A stretch of 64,000 nucleotides of DNA, from the NCBI RefSeq assembly GCF_041146395.1, contig NC_090983.1, forward strand, positions 65,169,501-65,233,500, given 5' to 3'. Shown one piece after another: positions 1 to 13,150 of the stretch (positions are counted from its first letter, which is position 1; each line of letters begins with the position of its first letter). Below the pieces are notes generated by a model, which saw only the letters and a list, made by a program, of their open reading frames with translations, was not told the DNA's origin and did no database searches. Source of the stretch: Eulemur rufifrons (taxonomy: Eukaryota > Chordata > Mammalia > Primates > Lemuridae). Made by a program: the position numbers and the translations under genes.

Positions 1-330
1 GTGGCTTATAAACAAGGAACATTTCTTTCTCACAGTTCTAGAGGCAGGGAATTCCAAGATCAAAGCATAGGTAGCTTTCTTGTCTGGTAAAGGACCTATT
101 TCCTGGTTCACAGATGGTGCCTTCTCACTGTGTTCACAGGTGGTAGGGCAAAGGAGCTTTCTTAGGCTTATTTTATAAGAATACTAATCCTCTTTATGAG
201 AACTCTGTCCTTATGACCTAATCACCTCTCCAAGGGAGGTGATTAGGTCTACCTCTTAATATTATCACCTTGGTGGTTAGGATTTCAACATAAGAATTTT
301 GGGGGGACACAAACATTCAGACCATAGCAA
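1..330 (-). mobile_element. MLT1A/B-like ERVL-MaLR solo LTR, cut by the window edge
   Basis: Read on the minus strand, this begins near 'TTGCTATGGTCTGAATGTTTG', trimmed here to its key words TGGTCTGAATG and CCCCCCAAAATTC, and runs to 'TTGTTTATAAGCCAC' at base 1. That order of motifs is the MLT1A/MLT1B LTR consensus as I know it, including the GGTGATTAGGTCATAAGG and GAGAAGGCACCATCTGTGAA segments. No internal retroviral region is visible, so it is a solo LTR or half of a pair whose remainder lies left of the window. It is an old mammalian non-autonomous retroviral repeat with no coding capacity. Confidence 0.85.
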
Positions 331-374
331 CTTTCATGCAGTTCTAAGCACGTATCATCTCTTGTTTGGATTTT

Positions 375-860
375 TCAGCAACTCCAATATGTTCTAACTT
401 CCATTCTTTTTCTGCTATAGTCTGTTCCTCACACCGAAGTCAGAAATCTCTTTCATAGGTAAGTCAGATCATGTCATTTCTTTGCTCAAACCACTCACTG
501 TTCTCCTACTTAGGGTAAAAATTTGAAGTCTTTATAATGGCTTAAAAGGCCCAAACACAATATGGCACTATCTATGGCACTCTCTGACCTTATCTCTTGA
601 TGCTTTTCTTCTTGACCTTATCAGTCTATCTGCTGTTCTGTGAATAAACTATAATCATGCTCCTTCTGTCATACCTTTGCCCATCTTGTTCCTTCTGTCT
701 GGGAGGCTCTTCCCTTTGTGTCTACATACCTTATTCCTTTACTTTTTAAAAGTCTTTACTAAGATATAGTCTTATCAGTGAAGCCCTTTTCACTATCTCT
801 GGAACTTTTTGTACTCCTTGGCTCCACTGTTTTTCTCTGGAAGACTTGTTACAATCATAA
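375..860 (+). mobile_element. LINE2 (L2) 3' region, first half, split by a hAT element
   Basis: Pyrimidine-rich degraded sequence with L2 wording such as 'GATCATGTCATTTCTTTGCT', 'CACTCACTGTTCTCCTACTT' and 'CTTCTGTCTGGGAGGCTCTT'. It stops where a hAT-type transposon begins and resumes after it. L2 is an extinct mammalian LINE. Only the untranslated/terminal part is recognisable, and no reading frame survives. Confidence 0.7.
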
Positions 861-1081
861 AAGGAGTTTGAAAACTATGGCCAGTGGGTTAAGTCTCACC
901 TACCACCTATTTTTGTAAATAAAGTTTTCTTGGAACACAGCTATGCCCACTTTTTTACATGTTGTGGTTGCTGCTTTCTCACTATAATGGCAGCATTAAG
1001 TAGTTGCAACAGATACACAAGGCCCACAAGGCCTAAAATATTTAGTATTTGGCCCTTTAAAGAAAAAGTTTGCTGACCCTG
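861..1081 (+). mobile_element. Non-autonomous hAT-Charlie-type DNA transposon inside L2
   Basis: Starts 'GTTTGAAAACTATGGCCAG' and ends 'AAAAAGTTTGCTGACCCTG', with central 'TTTTGTAAATAAAGTTTTCT' and 'TGGAACACAGC'. This is the common mammalian element whose ends read roughly CAGGGGTCGGCAAACT. I recognise the family by this wording but do not name the subfamily. It lies between two L2 pieces that join across it, so it inserted into the L2. No transposase is encoded. Confidence 0.75.
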
Positions 1082-1245
1082 ATGTATATTTTATATTTCC
1101 TTTTTGTTTACAGCCTGTTTCACTAGAAAGTAAGGCCTGAGGGCAGGTTTTTTTTTTTTTTTGCTGCCATAGCCCTAGCACCTAGAAATGTACCTAGTAC
1201 ATAATAGGTGCTCAGTAAGTATTTCTGGAACAAATAAATGACTAA
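1082..1245 (+). mobile_element. LINE2 3' end (second half of split copy)
   Basis: Contains the L2 terminal words 'AGTAAGGCCTGAGGGCAGG', 'CCTAGCACCTAGAAATGTACC', shortened here to the CCTAGCACC core, and 'ATAATAGGTGCTCAGTAAGT', and ends in AAATAAATGAC, as L2 3' ends do. It is the continuation of the copy interrupted by the hAT element. A T-run at about 1150-1163 lies inside it. Confidence 0.8.
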
Positions 1246-2234
1246 AAGAAAGAAATGATGTGGGTATGGTGTAGTAATATATTAAAAGTTTTTAAGTTTT
1301 AAAGACAAAATCCCAAAAGATTATAAACTTTGCTATTATGTGCCATTATCATCTAAATAATAACAATTACCATGCTTTCAATTAAGCATGTTTTCAATTA
1401 AGAGACTCCAGCTTAAAACTGGTAAAAAGAAGCCACAGAATGTTCCTCCTTTGATACCTACTGATGCGAACTATAACAATTTAAGAAAGAGGAAGAAAAA
1501 AAGGTAAGAACAGCAAAACCAGAAGAAGAAAAGATTCCCCAGCATCAACTAGAAATAACAAACAGGATATAATCTCATTTCATATATTTCAAAAGATGAT
1601 AGCTAAGGGAAGAAATAGAAAATTTGCTGAATCATAGTATAGCACCCCACCCCACATCCTGCTCCCCAAAAGCTAGAATCTTGAGATTCATCATTAATAC
1701 ACCTAAACTAGTAGAAGGATAGATTTATGGAGTCTTTACATTTTTGTTTTTCTTCTTACTATGTGAAAGTAGAAATACCTGAGAAAAGATGACTAAAAGC
1801 TGAAAATTGAAGGATTAGGGCTGATTTCTTGTCAGAAGCAGAAGCGTCAAGATTCCTGAATTGGGGGAATGATGTAAATTTCAAGGGCCTTCTCCCTATG
1901 GAAAGAAGTATGTTCCCTCCCCTGAGTAGATAGGGTAAACCTCCCAGAAAATCTCAAAGAGCTGAACCCAATTCCTCCAACAGAAGCTGCACATAAAGGT
2001 TGCCCCAAAATTCTAGCTGAATTGTCTTCCCTCTTATACTTTATGCATACTCGGTTGCTCACAGTATCAACAACCATTTTTCTTTGCCTTTTCACAAAAT
2101 CCACCTTGTGTCACCTTGTTGCCAGGTGATTTCTGTCATTTGTTTTGCTTCTCAGAAGATAACTTGTCTCTCTGGATTATCTCTCTTCATTAAATATATG
2201 GAGGGAGAAAGAGACATTATAAAAAGTAATTTGA
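1246..2234. other. Unassigned, AT-rich upstream sequence
   Basis: No gene or confidently classifiable repeat. There is a small imperfect tandem pair at 1371-1386/1387-1402 (CATGCTTTCAATTAAG / CATGTTTTCAATTAAG). The part from about 1820 to 2160 is less AT-rich and could be a decayed LTR or a weakly conserved element. I could not decide from sequence alone. Confidence 0.5.
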
Positions 2235-4074
<1,840 letters not shown>

Positions 4075-4310
4075 TCATGCTACAATGGATATAAATAACC
4101 ACAAATGTATACATAATAATAAAATATAGTAAAATAAGAATTTTGAGGATTTATTTCTTTTCAATATAATTTATTTTAAGTTTGAAAATATCTTTTTTTT
4201 TTGGTAACGACTATGTTTAATAACCAGGTTGCAAAATCCCTGAAATTTAACATTTGACTTTCATGAGCTGGTATGAATCAGAGCCAACCCATTGCAGCTC
4301 CTGTAGTGGT
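4075..4310 (+). repeat. Unclassified dispersed repeat, copy 1 of 2
   Basis: Shares an extended, colinear set of words with 31450-31705: 'GATATAAATAACCAC' / 'GATGTAAATAACCTC', 'ATAATAATAAAATATAGTAA' / same with G, 'AATATAATTTATT', and 'GGTTGCAAAATCCCTGAAA'. The identity is moderate with indels, so both are old copies of one interspersed family. I could not assign the family. The strand is arbitrary but the same in both copies. Confidence 0.7.
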
Positions 4311-4788
4311 GCTATGCACAATCTACTACACAGCCTTCTGTGACTGACCTGAGTTGTTAATTCAGCTAATTCAATCAACTTGATTCTATTTATTGTTATG
4401 CCCTAAACTTTCATAGAGGATTGCTATGGGAAAGACCCTACAAATGATATCTGTATCTGCTTTAAAATTTCTTCAAAAACTTTCTTTAATATGTTATTCC
4501 AATATTTTTTTAAGTTTGTCTTAATGAATTGAATTGGTACATTTTTCTTTACCAGATAAGGAGAATGGTATCATATTCCCTCTTTGTTTTGTCTACCTTG
4601 AAATACACAGGTAAATTGTATCAATTTACCTATAGCTGTCAGTATAGGACAATGATATTTTTAAACTTTTTAAAAAATGAAATCTAGGTTGAAATCTTAT
4701 TTTTATAAATGTGCATACACATATACATCTACATACATACATATATACTTATACAATTTCAAATTTCGTTTCTTTTTTTTTTTTATAC

Positions 4789-5121
4789 TTTTTTTTTTTT
4801 GGAGACAGAGTCTCACTCTGTTGCCCAGGCTAGAGTGAGTGCCGTGGCGTCAGCCTAGCTCACAGCAACCTCAAACTCCTGGGCTTAAGCGATCCTACTG
4901 CTTCAGCCTCCCGAGTAGCTGGGACTACAGGCATGCGCCACCATGCCCGGCTAATTTTTTCTATATATATTTTTAGTTGGCCAGATCATTTCTTTCTATT
5001 TTTAGTAGAGACGAGGTCTCGCTCTTGCTCAGGCTGGTCTCGAACTCCTGAGCTCAAGCGATCCACCCGCCTCGGTCTCCCAGAGTGCTAGGATTACAGG
5101 CGTGAGCCACCGCGCCTGGCC
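4789..5121 (-). mobile_element. Strepsirrhine Alu with 15-bp target-site duplication
   Basis: T-rich start, then GAGACAGAGTCTCACTCTG through to CCACCGCGCCTGGCC. It is flanked by a perfect 15-bp duplication CAAATTTCGTTTCTT at 4760-4774 and 5122-5136. It is a complete, relatively young lemur-type dimer with the long linker. Confidence 0.95.
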
Positions 5122-5319
5122 CAAATTTCGTTTCTTATCAACATTTGATAGAAAATGTTGAGTATATTCTTGACTTGTTACCTTTATTTACCAGTTTTCA
5201 AAATAATGAATTGGTTCCCTAGCATCATTCAAAGGTGAACAATGAGTCTTTTAAAAATATAATTATGAACTCACATATTAAGATATATTTATGTTTCAAT
5301 ACATTGCAGTTGTTAATGA

Positions 5320-5655
5320 TGTTCAAATTGTCTCATCTTTGGCCAGTGGGAGCCATTTCATGTTGTAATCCATAAATTGGCTCCCAAGTTCTTTGACATA
5401 ACACCAATAATCTTTGATAATTTCCATGGTTAATGGTATGACAGGGTATTTTAAGCTCATCTTTTGAATATTTTCTGTCCCAAATTTGGATTCAGCCATT
5501 GCTTCAAGGAATTCTTTTCAGGTGCAGATGGTGTTTAGAAACCATAATCTGGGCACTGCAGGTATGTGGTTATTGCTATTGCACTGGTCCCTTTTTCTAG
5601 GCTTTTACAGTGGGCAGAACTAAGAAATGTGTGTTTTTAAATATAAAATATGTAA
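5320..5655 (+). repeat. Probable old interspersed repeat fragment, class unresolved
   Basis: Words such as 'CTTTGGCCAGTGGGAGCC', 'AAGTTCTTTGACATAACACC' and 'GGTGTTTAGAAACCATAATC' followed by 'CTGGGCACTGCAGGTATG' resemble an ancient mammalian repeat that I have seen in this order, but I cannot name it safely. No coding potential is visible. Confidence 0.4.
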
Positions 5656-6450
5656 TGAGTTTATTCTAATACGTCTATTTCAAATTCAGGATCATAGAGT
5701 TTTTATGTAACTCAAAAATTAATTTTCCCAAAACACTAATTTATTCATTTGCTTTTTCTTAGACTATGTATGCAACAATGTTTTAATAATATCATCAATA
5801 ATAGCTTAAAATATGATTACTGATACCAATTTAAGTTGCTGTTTTGTTGCTATTGCTTTGAAGTTCTTTTTCTTAGGTTATAGCCTGTAAGGATTACTGT
5901 ATACTGTTAAATTATTGTGTGTGTGTATAAACATCCACACGTTTATGTGTTTAATTATTGTGTTTTAAACTTATTTGGAATTGTTCTTCTCTGTATGGTT
6001 ATGCTACCAACTCCATGTACAATTAAGTTTATTTAATTTAGCTTTCATTTTTATTGGATTGCTTTTTAACTGTAACTTTGTTTTTGTTTTATAATAATGT
6101 AAGTTATTTCACATGGTTCCAAATTCACATCTACAAAACAGGTTTTATGTGAAATCCACATATTATTCCTAGCTTTACTACCCTGCTCCTTTCCTTTTTC
6201 TATGTAACCATGTTTTTTGAAGATTTTAATTTATCCTTTCAGTAAAAAATATAGGTAAATACATAGATCATAGATGAATGGTAAGATACTATACTGTGAA
6301 GTACTTCATACCACATATGTCCCTCATTCCTTTTTAAAAATTGCATAATACTTCACTGTGTGGATATACCATAATTAATTCAATCATTTCACTATGATGG
6401 ACATTTGGATTATTTCCAGGTTTTTGCTATAACAAAAGTGCTTCAGTGAG

Positions 6451-6478
6451 TACACACACACACACACACACACACACT

Positions 6479-6513
<35 letters not shown>
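6451..6513. repeat. (CA)n microsatellite, interrupted
   Basis: Two runs of CA dinucleotides, about 13 and 15 units, separated by CTTACATATATA. Likely length-polymorphic. Smaller A-rich tetranucleotide runs (ATAA/AAAT) follow at about 6625-6645 and 6713-6735. Confidence 0.97.
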
Positions 6514-6810
6514 CCTATGTCTTATATAACTTTTTTCATATTTTTGTCAGTGTTGGTCAGATTCTTGGCAGTGAGATTTGCTAGTCAAAAAATAAATACC
6601 TCCCCAGAAGCCTGGAGCTTAAATAGATAAATAAATAAATACCTATGTAATTTTGTTGCATACTGCCAAATTCTCCCTTGTTGGAGTTTTTATATTTTGT
6701 ACTCTAGCAAGCAAAAAAAATAAATAAATAAATTAAAAAGTGCTCCTTTCCCCCACAAAAGGTTCAGTTACGGTCTGTGTTGTGAAACTTTTGGGTTTTT
6801 GCCAACCTAA

Positions 6811-7168
<358 letters not shown>

Positions 7169-7244
7169 TCTCAGTGATTCTTAATTTGCATTTCTCTTAT
7201 TATGAGCTAGGTTGTGAATGTTTTTATTTAACGGGCATCTGTAT

Positions 7245-7424
7245 TTTCTTTTTTTTTTGTAGAGACAGAGTCTTGCAATGCTGCCCAGGCTGGAGTGTAG
7301 TCGTTATTCACAGGCCCAGTCATCACACACCACACCCTCAAACTCCTGGGCTCAAGAAATACGCCTGCCTCAGCCTTCTTAGTAGCTGTGACTGCAGGCA
7401 GGCAACATTGTGCCTGGCTGAATT
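7245..7424 (-). mobile_element. Fossil Alu monomer retaining 7SL-specific sequence (FLAM_A-like)
   Basis: On the minus strand it reads GGCCTGTGAATAACGACTACACTCC before CAGCCTGGGCAGCATTGC (given here in two parts; the key word is GCCTGTGAATA). Ordinary Alus lack that word, while 7SL RNA has it ('GCCTGTGAATAGCC'). The copy is a single arm of about 170 bases with a T-rich stretch at each side. It represents an early step between 7SL RNA and the dimeric Alu. Confidence 0.75.
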
Positions 7425-8147
7425 TCTTTTTTTTTTTTTTCCTGTAAAATGCCTGTTTACATCTCTTGCCATTTTGCCATCAGGTTGTTGGTCTTTCTTT
7501 TTCTTCTCTCTTTTTGGCTACTCTTTATATAAAAGGTTATTAAATTATCTCTTACTAAGTTGCAAGTATTTTTTTACAGTGTGTTATTTGTCTTTATTCT
7601 TTGCTTGTGGTGTTTTTTTCTTTTCTTTTTTGCCATACAAAAGCTTTTAATTTTATGTAGTGACATTTACCAAATTTTACTTTATCGCATCTGCTTTTGA
7701 CAATTGCTAGCAAAATTTATTCTTCAATTATTGAAGAATTCACCCACAATTTCTTCTAGTACTTCTGTAGGTTCAATTTTTTATATTAAAATATCTGATC
7801 TTTTTCAAATTTATTCTTGGAACACATCTAAATTTATCCTTTTCCTTATGAATACCCAGTTATCTAAACACTAATTAAAAAGTCTGTCTCTTCCTCACTG
7901 CTTTGAGATACAGCTTTTATCTATACTAAACTTCTATATGTACTTGGGCCAATTTCTCAATTTCCTATTGTGTTTTGGTCTTTTATTCATATGCCAATGC
8001 CAACTGTTAAATTATAAAGGTTTTATAACATTTTAATAACTGATATGATTGCTCCCCTCAAAGCTCTTCTTTTTCAAGGATTTCTGTGCTTTTCTTATTT
8101 CTGTTTCCAAATGAATTTTATAATCAATTTATGCTTACAGCCATGTT

Positions 8148-8325
8148 CTTAATCAGAGCTGTTTATCAGAAGGACCTTTACAGTTAAAAAAGAAAAGAAA
8201 AGAAATACTTCACCCACCCAGACCCAGTGAATCTCTGGACATTGGGAATGGGAATATACATTTTGAAAAAACTCTAGAGTTGATTCTGATAATCCCACTT
8301 TTAAAAGAGGCTTATAGAGCATAAT
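8148..8325 (+). mobile_element. Possible MER5-type hAT transposon fragment
   Basis: 'AATCAGAGCTGTTTATCAGA', 'CACCCAGACCCAGTGAATC', 'TTTTGAAAAAACTC' and 'TTGATTCTGATAATCC' follow the order of the MER5A consensus with many substitutions. Termini are unclear, so the assignment is tentative. Confidence 0.45.
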
Positions 8326-8379
8326 ATTCAAGTTCTAATTCCAGACTACTTTATGATTTGTTTTCCCTTATGTATTAGG

Positions 8380-9205
8380 GACCATAATTAATGATTCTTT
8401 TATCTACCCAGTCTCTTAAGCTAGAAATTTCTCTAGTCTTCCTTCACTCATTCTTCTCCCTTAATTCTCTCCTTTTCAATTGGTTACCAATTTGAAATTT
8501 TACCTCAAAAATATCTGGCTCTAAATTTCCAATATTACTGTCTTTTACCATTTTTCTCATGGACTGTTAAGCAGTGTCTTCATCCTATCGTCTATCATTT
8601 GCACTGCCTATACAATTATTGTTTCCTCAAAACAAGGTCGATCATGTCACTCCTTTGCTAACCTTTGTTGGCTCTCAGGATAAATTCAACCATCTTACCA
8701 TGGTATATTAGGCCTTTCACTCTCAGGTCCCAGGCTCCTTTTATGGCCTTCATCCCTGTCATGACATCCCTGTCATCCCTTCATTCCTGACATTCCTCAC
8801 ACTGAATATTCCTGTTACACTGAATTTCACAGTAGTGAATGGACACCAGACCTAGTAGCTTTGCATATTTACATTTATGTTTTCTTTCATTTAGAATACC
8901 TCCCCACCACACCCCAACTTCTTTACCCAATAAATTCTCAGTGTTTGAGATGCAGTTCAAATGGCAGCTCTTTGATAAAGCCTGTTTTAGTCTCCCAGAC
9001 TGAATTAGTTGCTTCATCTTCTATTCTGAAAAAACTTTATTATTTGTATGTTTATAATGTGATTTATATGACTCTCTAATCTCCCAGGAATTTCACACTT
9101 TCAGCATCAACCAGAATGTGAGCTTTTCATGTTTTTCCAGCCTCTAGCACAGTGCATAGCATATAGCAAGCACTCAAATGTTTGTTTAATGAATGAAAAC
9201 AAATA
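8380..9205 (+). mobile_element. LINE2 3' region
   Basis: Typical L2 wording in order: 'TCATGTCACTCCTTTGCT', 'AAGCCTGTTTTAGTCTCCC', 'CCTCTAGCACAGTGCATAGC' and 'AAGCACTCAAATGTTTG' followed by TTTAATGAATGAA. It is one of the longer L2 pieces in the window, with no open frame. The two opposing short frames here are chance. Confidence 0.8.
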
Positions 9206-10722
9206 AAGCTTCATTAGTCTGTAGTGATTGAAACAGAAACAAGATATGACCGTAGCCAGCTTGTTATACTGTTGAGATCTAGTTTGTTTTGCTTTGTAGT
9301 AAGCCTTCCTAGACTTCGTTCTCTGTACGTGGCAATTCTTTATTCTTTGAGGAACCATGTACAAGACCGACAGTAAATTAGATGTCTATCCATCTCTATC
9401 TCTGTATCTACCTATTGAAGAAGGTCTGTCTTGGTCCTGAAAGCAGATGCTATTTTATAGAAGAAAGTGCAACAATTTAGTCCATAGTGGTGGCCTAATC
9501 AGTCTGTAGGATAGGTAAATATATATAGAATTTCAGAGTTAATTCTCATTAAAATTAGAAAAGATCTGCTTCATCATTAAATTCTTTTACAATTATGTAC
9601 ATGATGAAGTACTAATTTAGGTGATGATCTTGGGTAGAAGACTAAGTGCTATGGGAGTTATATTGTTTTATAAGTATAGTAATTATTTTCTCTGATTTTC
9701 CCCCCTCAACTCTATGATTATGTTGCAATCTCTGAAATGATCCAGTGTGATAATATGAAAAAAGGAAAGGAATCATATTTAAGAAACATTTAAGCATAAC
9801 TTCGTAGTAAAAAGATATCAAATATTTGGACTAATTCAGTTTAAAATTTCTAGCACACTGTTATTTTAAAAAATCAGTTTATAGATTAAATTGGATAATT
9901 AATATATTTGAATTACCAAATAACACCAAATTATTTTAAAGATACATTTTATTATAAAATTAAGGCTTTTATTATTGAGTTATTGAAATACAGAAATTCA
10001 TTTTATAAGTTTTAGATATCAATTTTTCATTTGCCAACTATTTTGTTAATTACTGATTTCCATCAGACTTCAACTTTGAGAATGTCACAAAAACATTTCC
10101 CAAACTATATAAAGAGCCCTTGACAATGATAAAAAATATGGTTTTTAATTGGTTTTAAAAAGAAATTAAAATCAAGTTTTTCACAATCACCACTCTCTCC
10201 TTTACTCCAACCTTTTAATGATGATAAGGTTTAATTTCTCATAAGTTACTTCATCATACAATCAAGGAAAAGGCAACGTTATGTTGTATGTGGCTTCAAA
10301 TTGAAATTATATATACATATTATAAAAAGTTTTTGAATTATGGTTCTAAAATCACTCAGAATGATGAGTTTTTATTATATATAGTAGTTGATGACTTCCA
10401 TTACATATGTACCATTTTTCCGTTGTCTAGGCATATTTCCACAATTTAAATATATTTTATTATGTCAAATTTTTTCCCCATACATTTCTTTTTTAAAAAC
10501 CAGGCAGTGTAAATTATACATCTGCATAAAACCTATTGTTTGGGAAACCAATGTGCCACCTGCAAACTCAATATTATTTCAAAATATTACTGGAACCAAA
10601 AACTGAACCATGCTTTGCATTATATTGCTTGAAATATTTAAGTAAAATATACATTCTTAATTATTCAAGTTACAGTGTGCCACCCTTCATTTCAAGAGAA
10701 ATATGTTTTAAGAGAATTCTTC
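9206..10722. other. Unassigned AT-rich sequence
   Basis: About 1.5 kb without an Alu, exon or recognisable transposon. Base composition is very AT-rich. Overlapping plus-strand frames at 10388-10730 show no domain or codon pattern and are not called as genes. Confidence 0.5.
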
Positions 10723-10795
10723 TTTTTTAAATTTATTTATATTCATGGAGTACAAGTGCAGTTTTGCTACACTGATTCATTCCGTTGTGGTAAAG
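10723..10795 (-). mobile_element. Minimal L1 3'-end insertion (73 bp) with target-site duplication
   Basis: The minus strand reads 'TAGCAAAACTGCACTTGTAC' then TCCATGAATATAAATAAATTT, the same 3'-terminal wording as the full-length L1 at 45 kb. GAGAATTCTTC flanks it at 10712-10722 and 10796-10806. Only the last ~60 bases plus A-tail were integrated, an extreme 5' truncation. Confidence 0.85.
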
Positions 10796-10806
10796 GAGAA
10801 TTCTTC

Positions 10807-12240
10807 ATGAAAATTGAGACAACTTAAATCCAACCCTTTTTTCTTAATCTTTTAAAATTAAATATTTTCAACAGTAATGCCAATGATTATAGAGTATCAG
10901 TAATGGATTGTTAAAATATTAATATTCAATACTTCATGTATAGAAATATCAGTGAATTCTATTTTTTAGTTCTAAATATTTAAAAATATTACTTATCTGA
11001 ATAATGACCACCATTATAGAACAATGCATAAACTTTTTGTATGTGACTTGGGATGAAAGTCTAAGTGCTAGCATTCATATTTATATTTTAATCTATATTT
11101 TTCTTCTGGAACATTATTAGTAAATTTTGAGATTGTAGTACTTTTGACCCAGTCATACATGTACAGAGGTTGGACTATGAGTTAATTAAATATGAGTTAA
11201 TAATATATTATAAGGAAATTATTGTCCTTATTACAGTTATTAGGTAGTTACTCAAATTATAGCTTGAAAGGAATGCAGAGCATGGAAAACTCAGGATTAA
11301 ATTATGCATTTGAACCTTAGGCCAGTTTTTACTGTAGAGACAGTTTGCTGCTAAAAGAGAAATTGTATGTCATTGAAATTAAATGCTTTTCTGGGGGTGG
11401 AAGATTCCAGTTTTTAATGAAATTACTGAGTGTGGTGTAGTGAAATGATTAAAATCTGTATTCCAGGAATGTGGCAGGGAAAAAAAATCAATAAGTGCTA
11501 GCACAGCTTTGCTGCTCAATGTGAATCCTGAGAATGAAATAAACTACTACAAAAATAATAATTAAAAACATATCAGCACATTAATTTATTTAGCATCAGT
11601 CTCCTGAGACATCATCTTCACTAATTTTTAGCATACATTTTACTATGTAATGAGCAGCCTTCTTTTCAGATATCCCTATTAGACAGGCAGTATTTCTGCC
11701 CTTCCCCCAGTGCTCCTGCATTGCAATCATTGTACTTGCGCTTATTATGTTACAAATGACCGAGGTAAGGCTGACATTCTCAGTGCATGCAAAAAGACCT
11801 AGTCTGCCAAGCTTTTTTTTTCCTAATGAAGCAGCTTTGTGAAATCTCCCCATGTGTTAATACTAATGAAGATTCTCCAGCACAATTAAAATCACAGCCA
11901 GTGGCTGAAGAGGAAACATAAAACAATAGCATCTTTTATGATACATTTATCCAAATATGTATGTATAAAATACACGTATATGGTCAAATGATTCTCCTAT
12001 AGCTTAATTTTTACTTGCTCTTCATCCTGTAAATTAAATTATGTAATTTTTAATTATATGAATTTTGATACTTTGTTGGGTTCCGGCGGAAAAAAATGCT
12101 ACCTCAATGAACTTTTTAAAAATTACCTATATGCATGGGTAATAAAGTGTTATCAAGGTTAAGGCTTTTTTTAAAAAATCGTTTTTAGGAAGCTATGGGG
12201 TGCTGGTGAGGAATGGGGTGTACTTTAGTTTAACATGATT
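10807..12240. other. Alu-free, AT-rich upstream flank of the promoter
   Basis: No exon, RNA gene or repeat that I can name. Parts (for example 11590-11860, with 'ATCATTGTACTTGCGCTTATT') look like unique sequence and may be conserved. The minus-strand frame at 11596-11853 has no recognisable protein content. Confidence 0.5.
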
Positions 12241-12253
12241 TGTTGCGGGATGT

Positions 12254-12281
12254 GGGAATTGGGGTTAGGGGGAGTGGAGGG
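12254..12281 (+). promoter_or_regulatory. Potential G-quadruplex upstream of the promoter
   Basis: Four guanine runs (GGG, GGGG, GGGGG, GGG) are separated by loops of 4, 3 and 6 bases on the plus strand, meeting the usual G4 motif. It lies about 0.7 kb upstream of the candidate exon. Folding and function are inference only. Confidence 0.5.
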
Positions 12282-13047
12282 TGAAAACAGAGAAAGTTGA
12301 AAGAGATTCTGAGGGTAGACAAATAGCATAACCTCGTGTGTAGTTTAAAGATGGAGCGATGGGCTACCAGTCTTTCTCATAACTTTATTTTTTAAGAAGT
12401 GTTCAGTTCCTACAATTAACTATGTTTTTTTCTAACCTCTCAGAAACGGTGGGGGGGGGGAATATCGAGATTACCTTTTGCAGTTTGTACTTATAACTTT
12501 AAACGATTTACTATTTTAACGTCTTTCATTTAAATTTTATTTTAACTCAATGCATAAACATTGCAGCTAGTTTATCTTGAGCGTGGAAGGGCAGTAGCAT
12601 TTTATCGCGGGACCATCTTGCGTCCTGCTTTTTATTTTGAGTCCTAATATCCACAAATTCCGGGCATATTAATTTAGTTTGTTTGTAGACTTCAAGAGAT
12701 TTGAGTTTCGGAACAAAAAAGTTTAGGTGGAGATGGTTAACCTATGCTCCCTATTTTCCAGTTTTCGTTTTTTAAAAATTAAGTTATCCTGTCTTCTGTC
12801 CTCTCCTCTTTTAAAAGCAAAACAAAACATTTTAAGTTTCTTAACTTTTTCCTGGGACAAGGAACGGGACAAACTCAAAGCTACAGAATTCTTGGAAAGA
12901 AGCAACCCCCTCCCTTGGCTCCTTTAAGTAGCTGATAGGTCATTTATTATTGGAACTGAAATGGTATAAACAATTCTCTCTCCTTTTTTCCTTGTTAACA
13001 GCAACTTTCATTGTTAGAGAGAGGAGAGAGAGAGAAGCCTTGTTGGT

Positions 13048-13055
13048 TGACGTCA
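13048..13055 (+). promoter_or_regulatory. Perfect cAMP-response element (CRE)
   Basis: TGACGTCA in the context GGTTGACGTCACTTGG is the full palindromic CREB/ATF site. Its place inside the candidate exon/promoter favours function; binding is inferred. A second perfect copy lies at 14740-14747. Confidence 0.7.
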
Positions 13056-13063
13056 CTTGGTTC

Positions 13064-13150
13064 ATGAAGCCTTCGCCTAGAAGTGAAGCTGCTGAACAAA
13101 CCTTGAGAAGAATCATCTCCTGCTTCAATCTGCTGCTGGATAGGAACTAA
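13064..13150 (+). other. Possible short upstream ORF in the leader exon (28 codons)
   Basis: ATG at 13064 to TAA at 13148-13150. The start context (T at -3, A at +4) is weak. It would be a uORF only if transcription starts upstream and the 13002 form of the exon is used; the 13251 acceptor form would skip it. The peptide (begins MKPSPRSEAAEQTLRR) resembles nothing I know. Confidence 0.3.

Noticed and set aside
7174..7650. 158-codon plus-strand frame
   Set aside because: Composed of a fossil Alu monomer and decayed L1 with phenylalanine runs from T-tracts.
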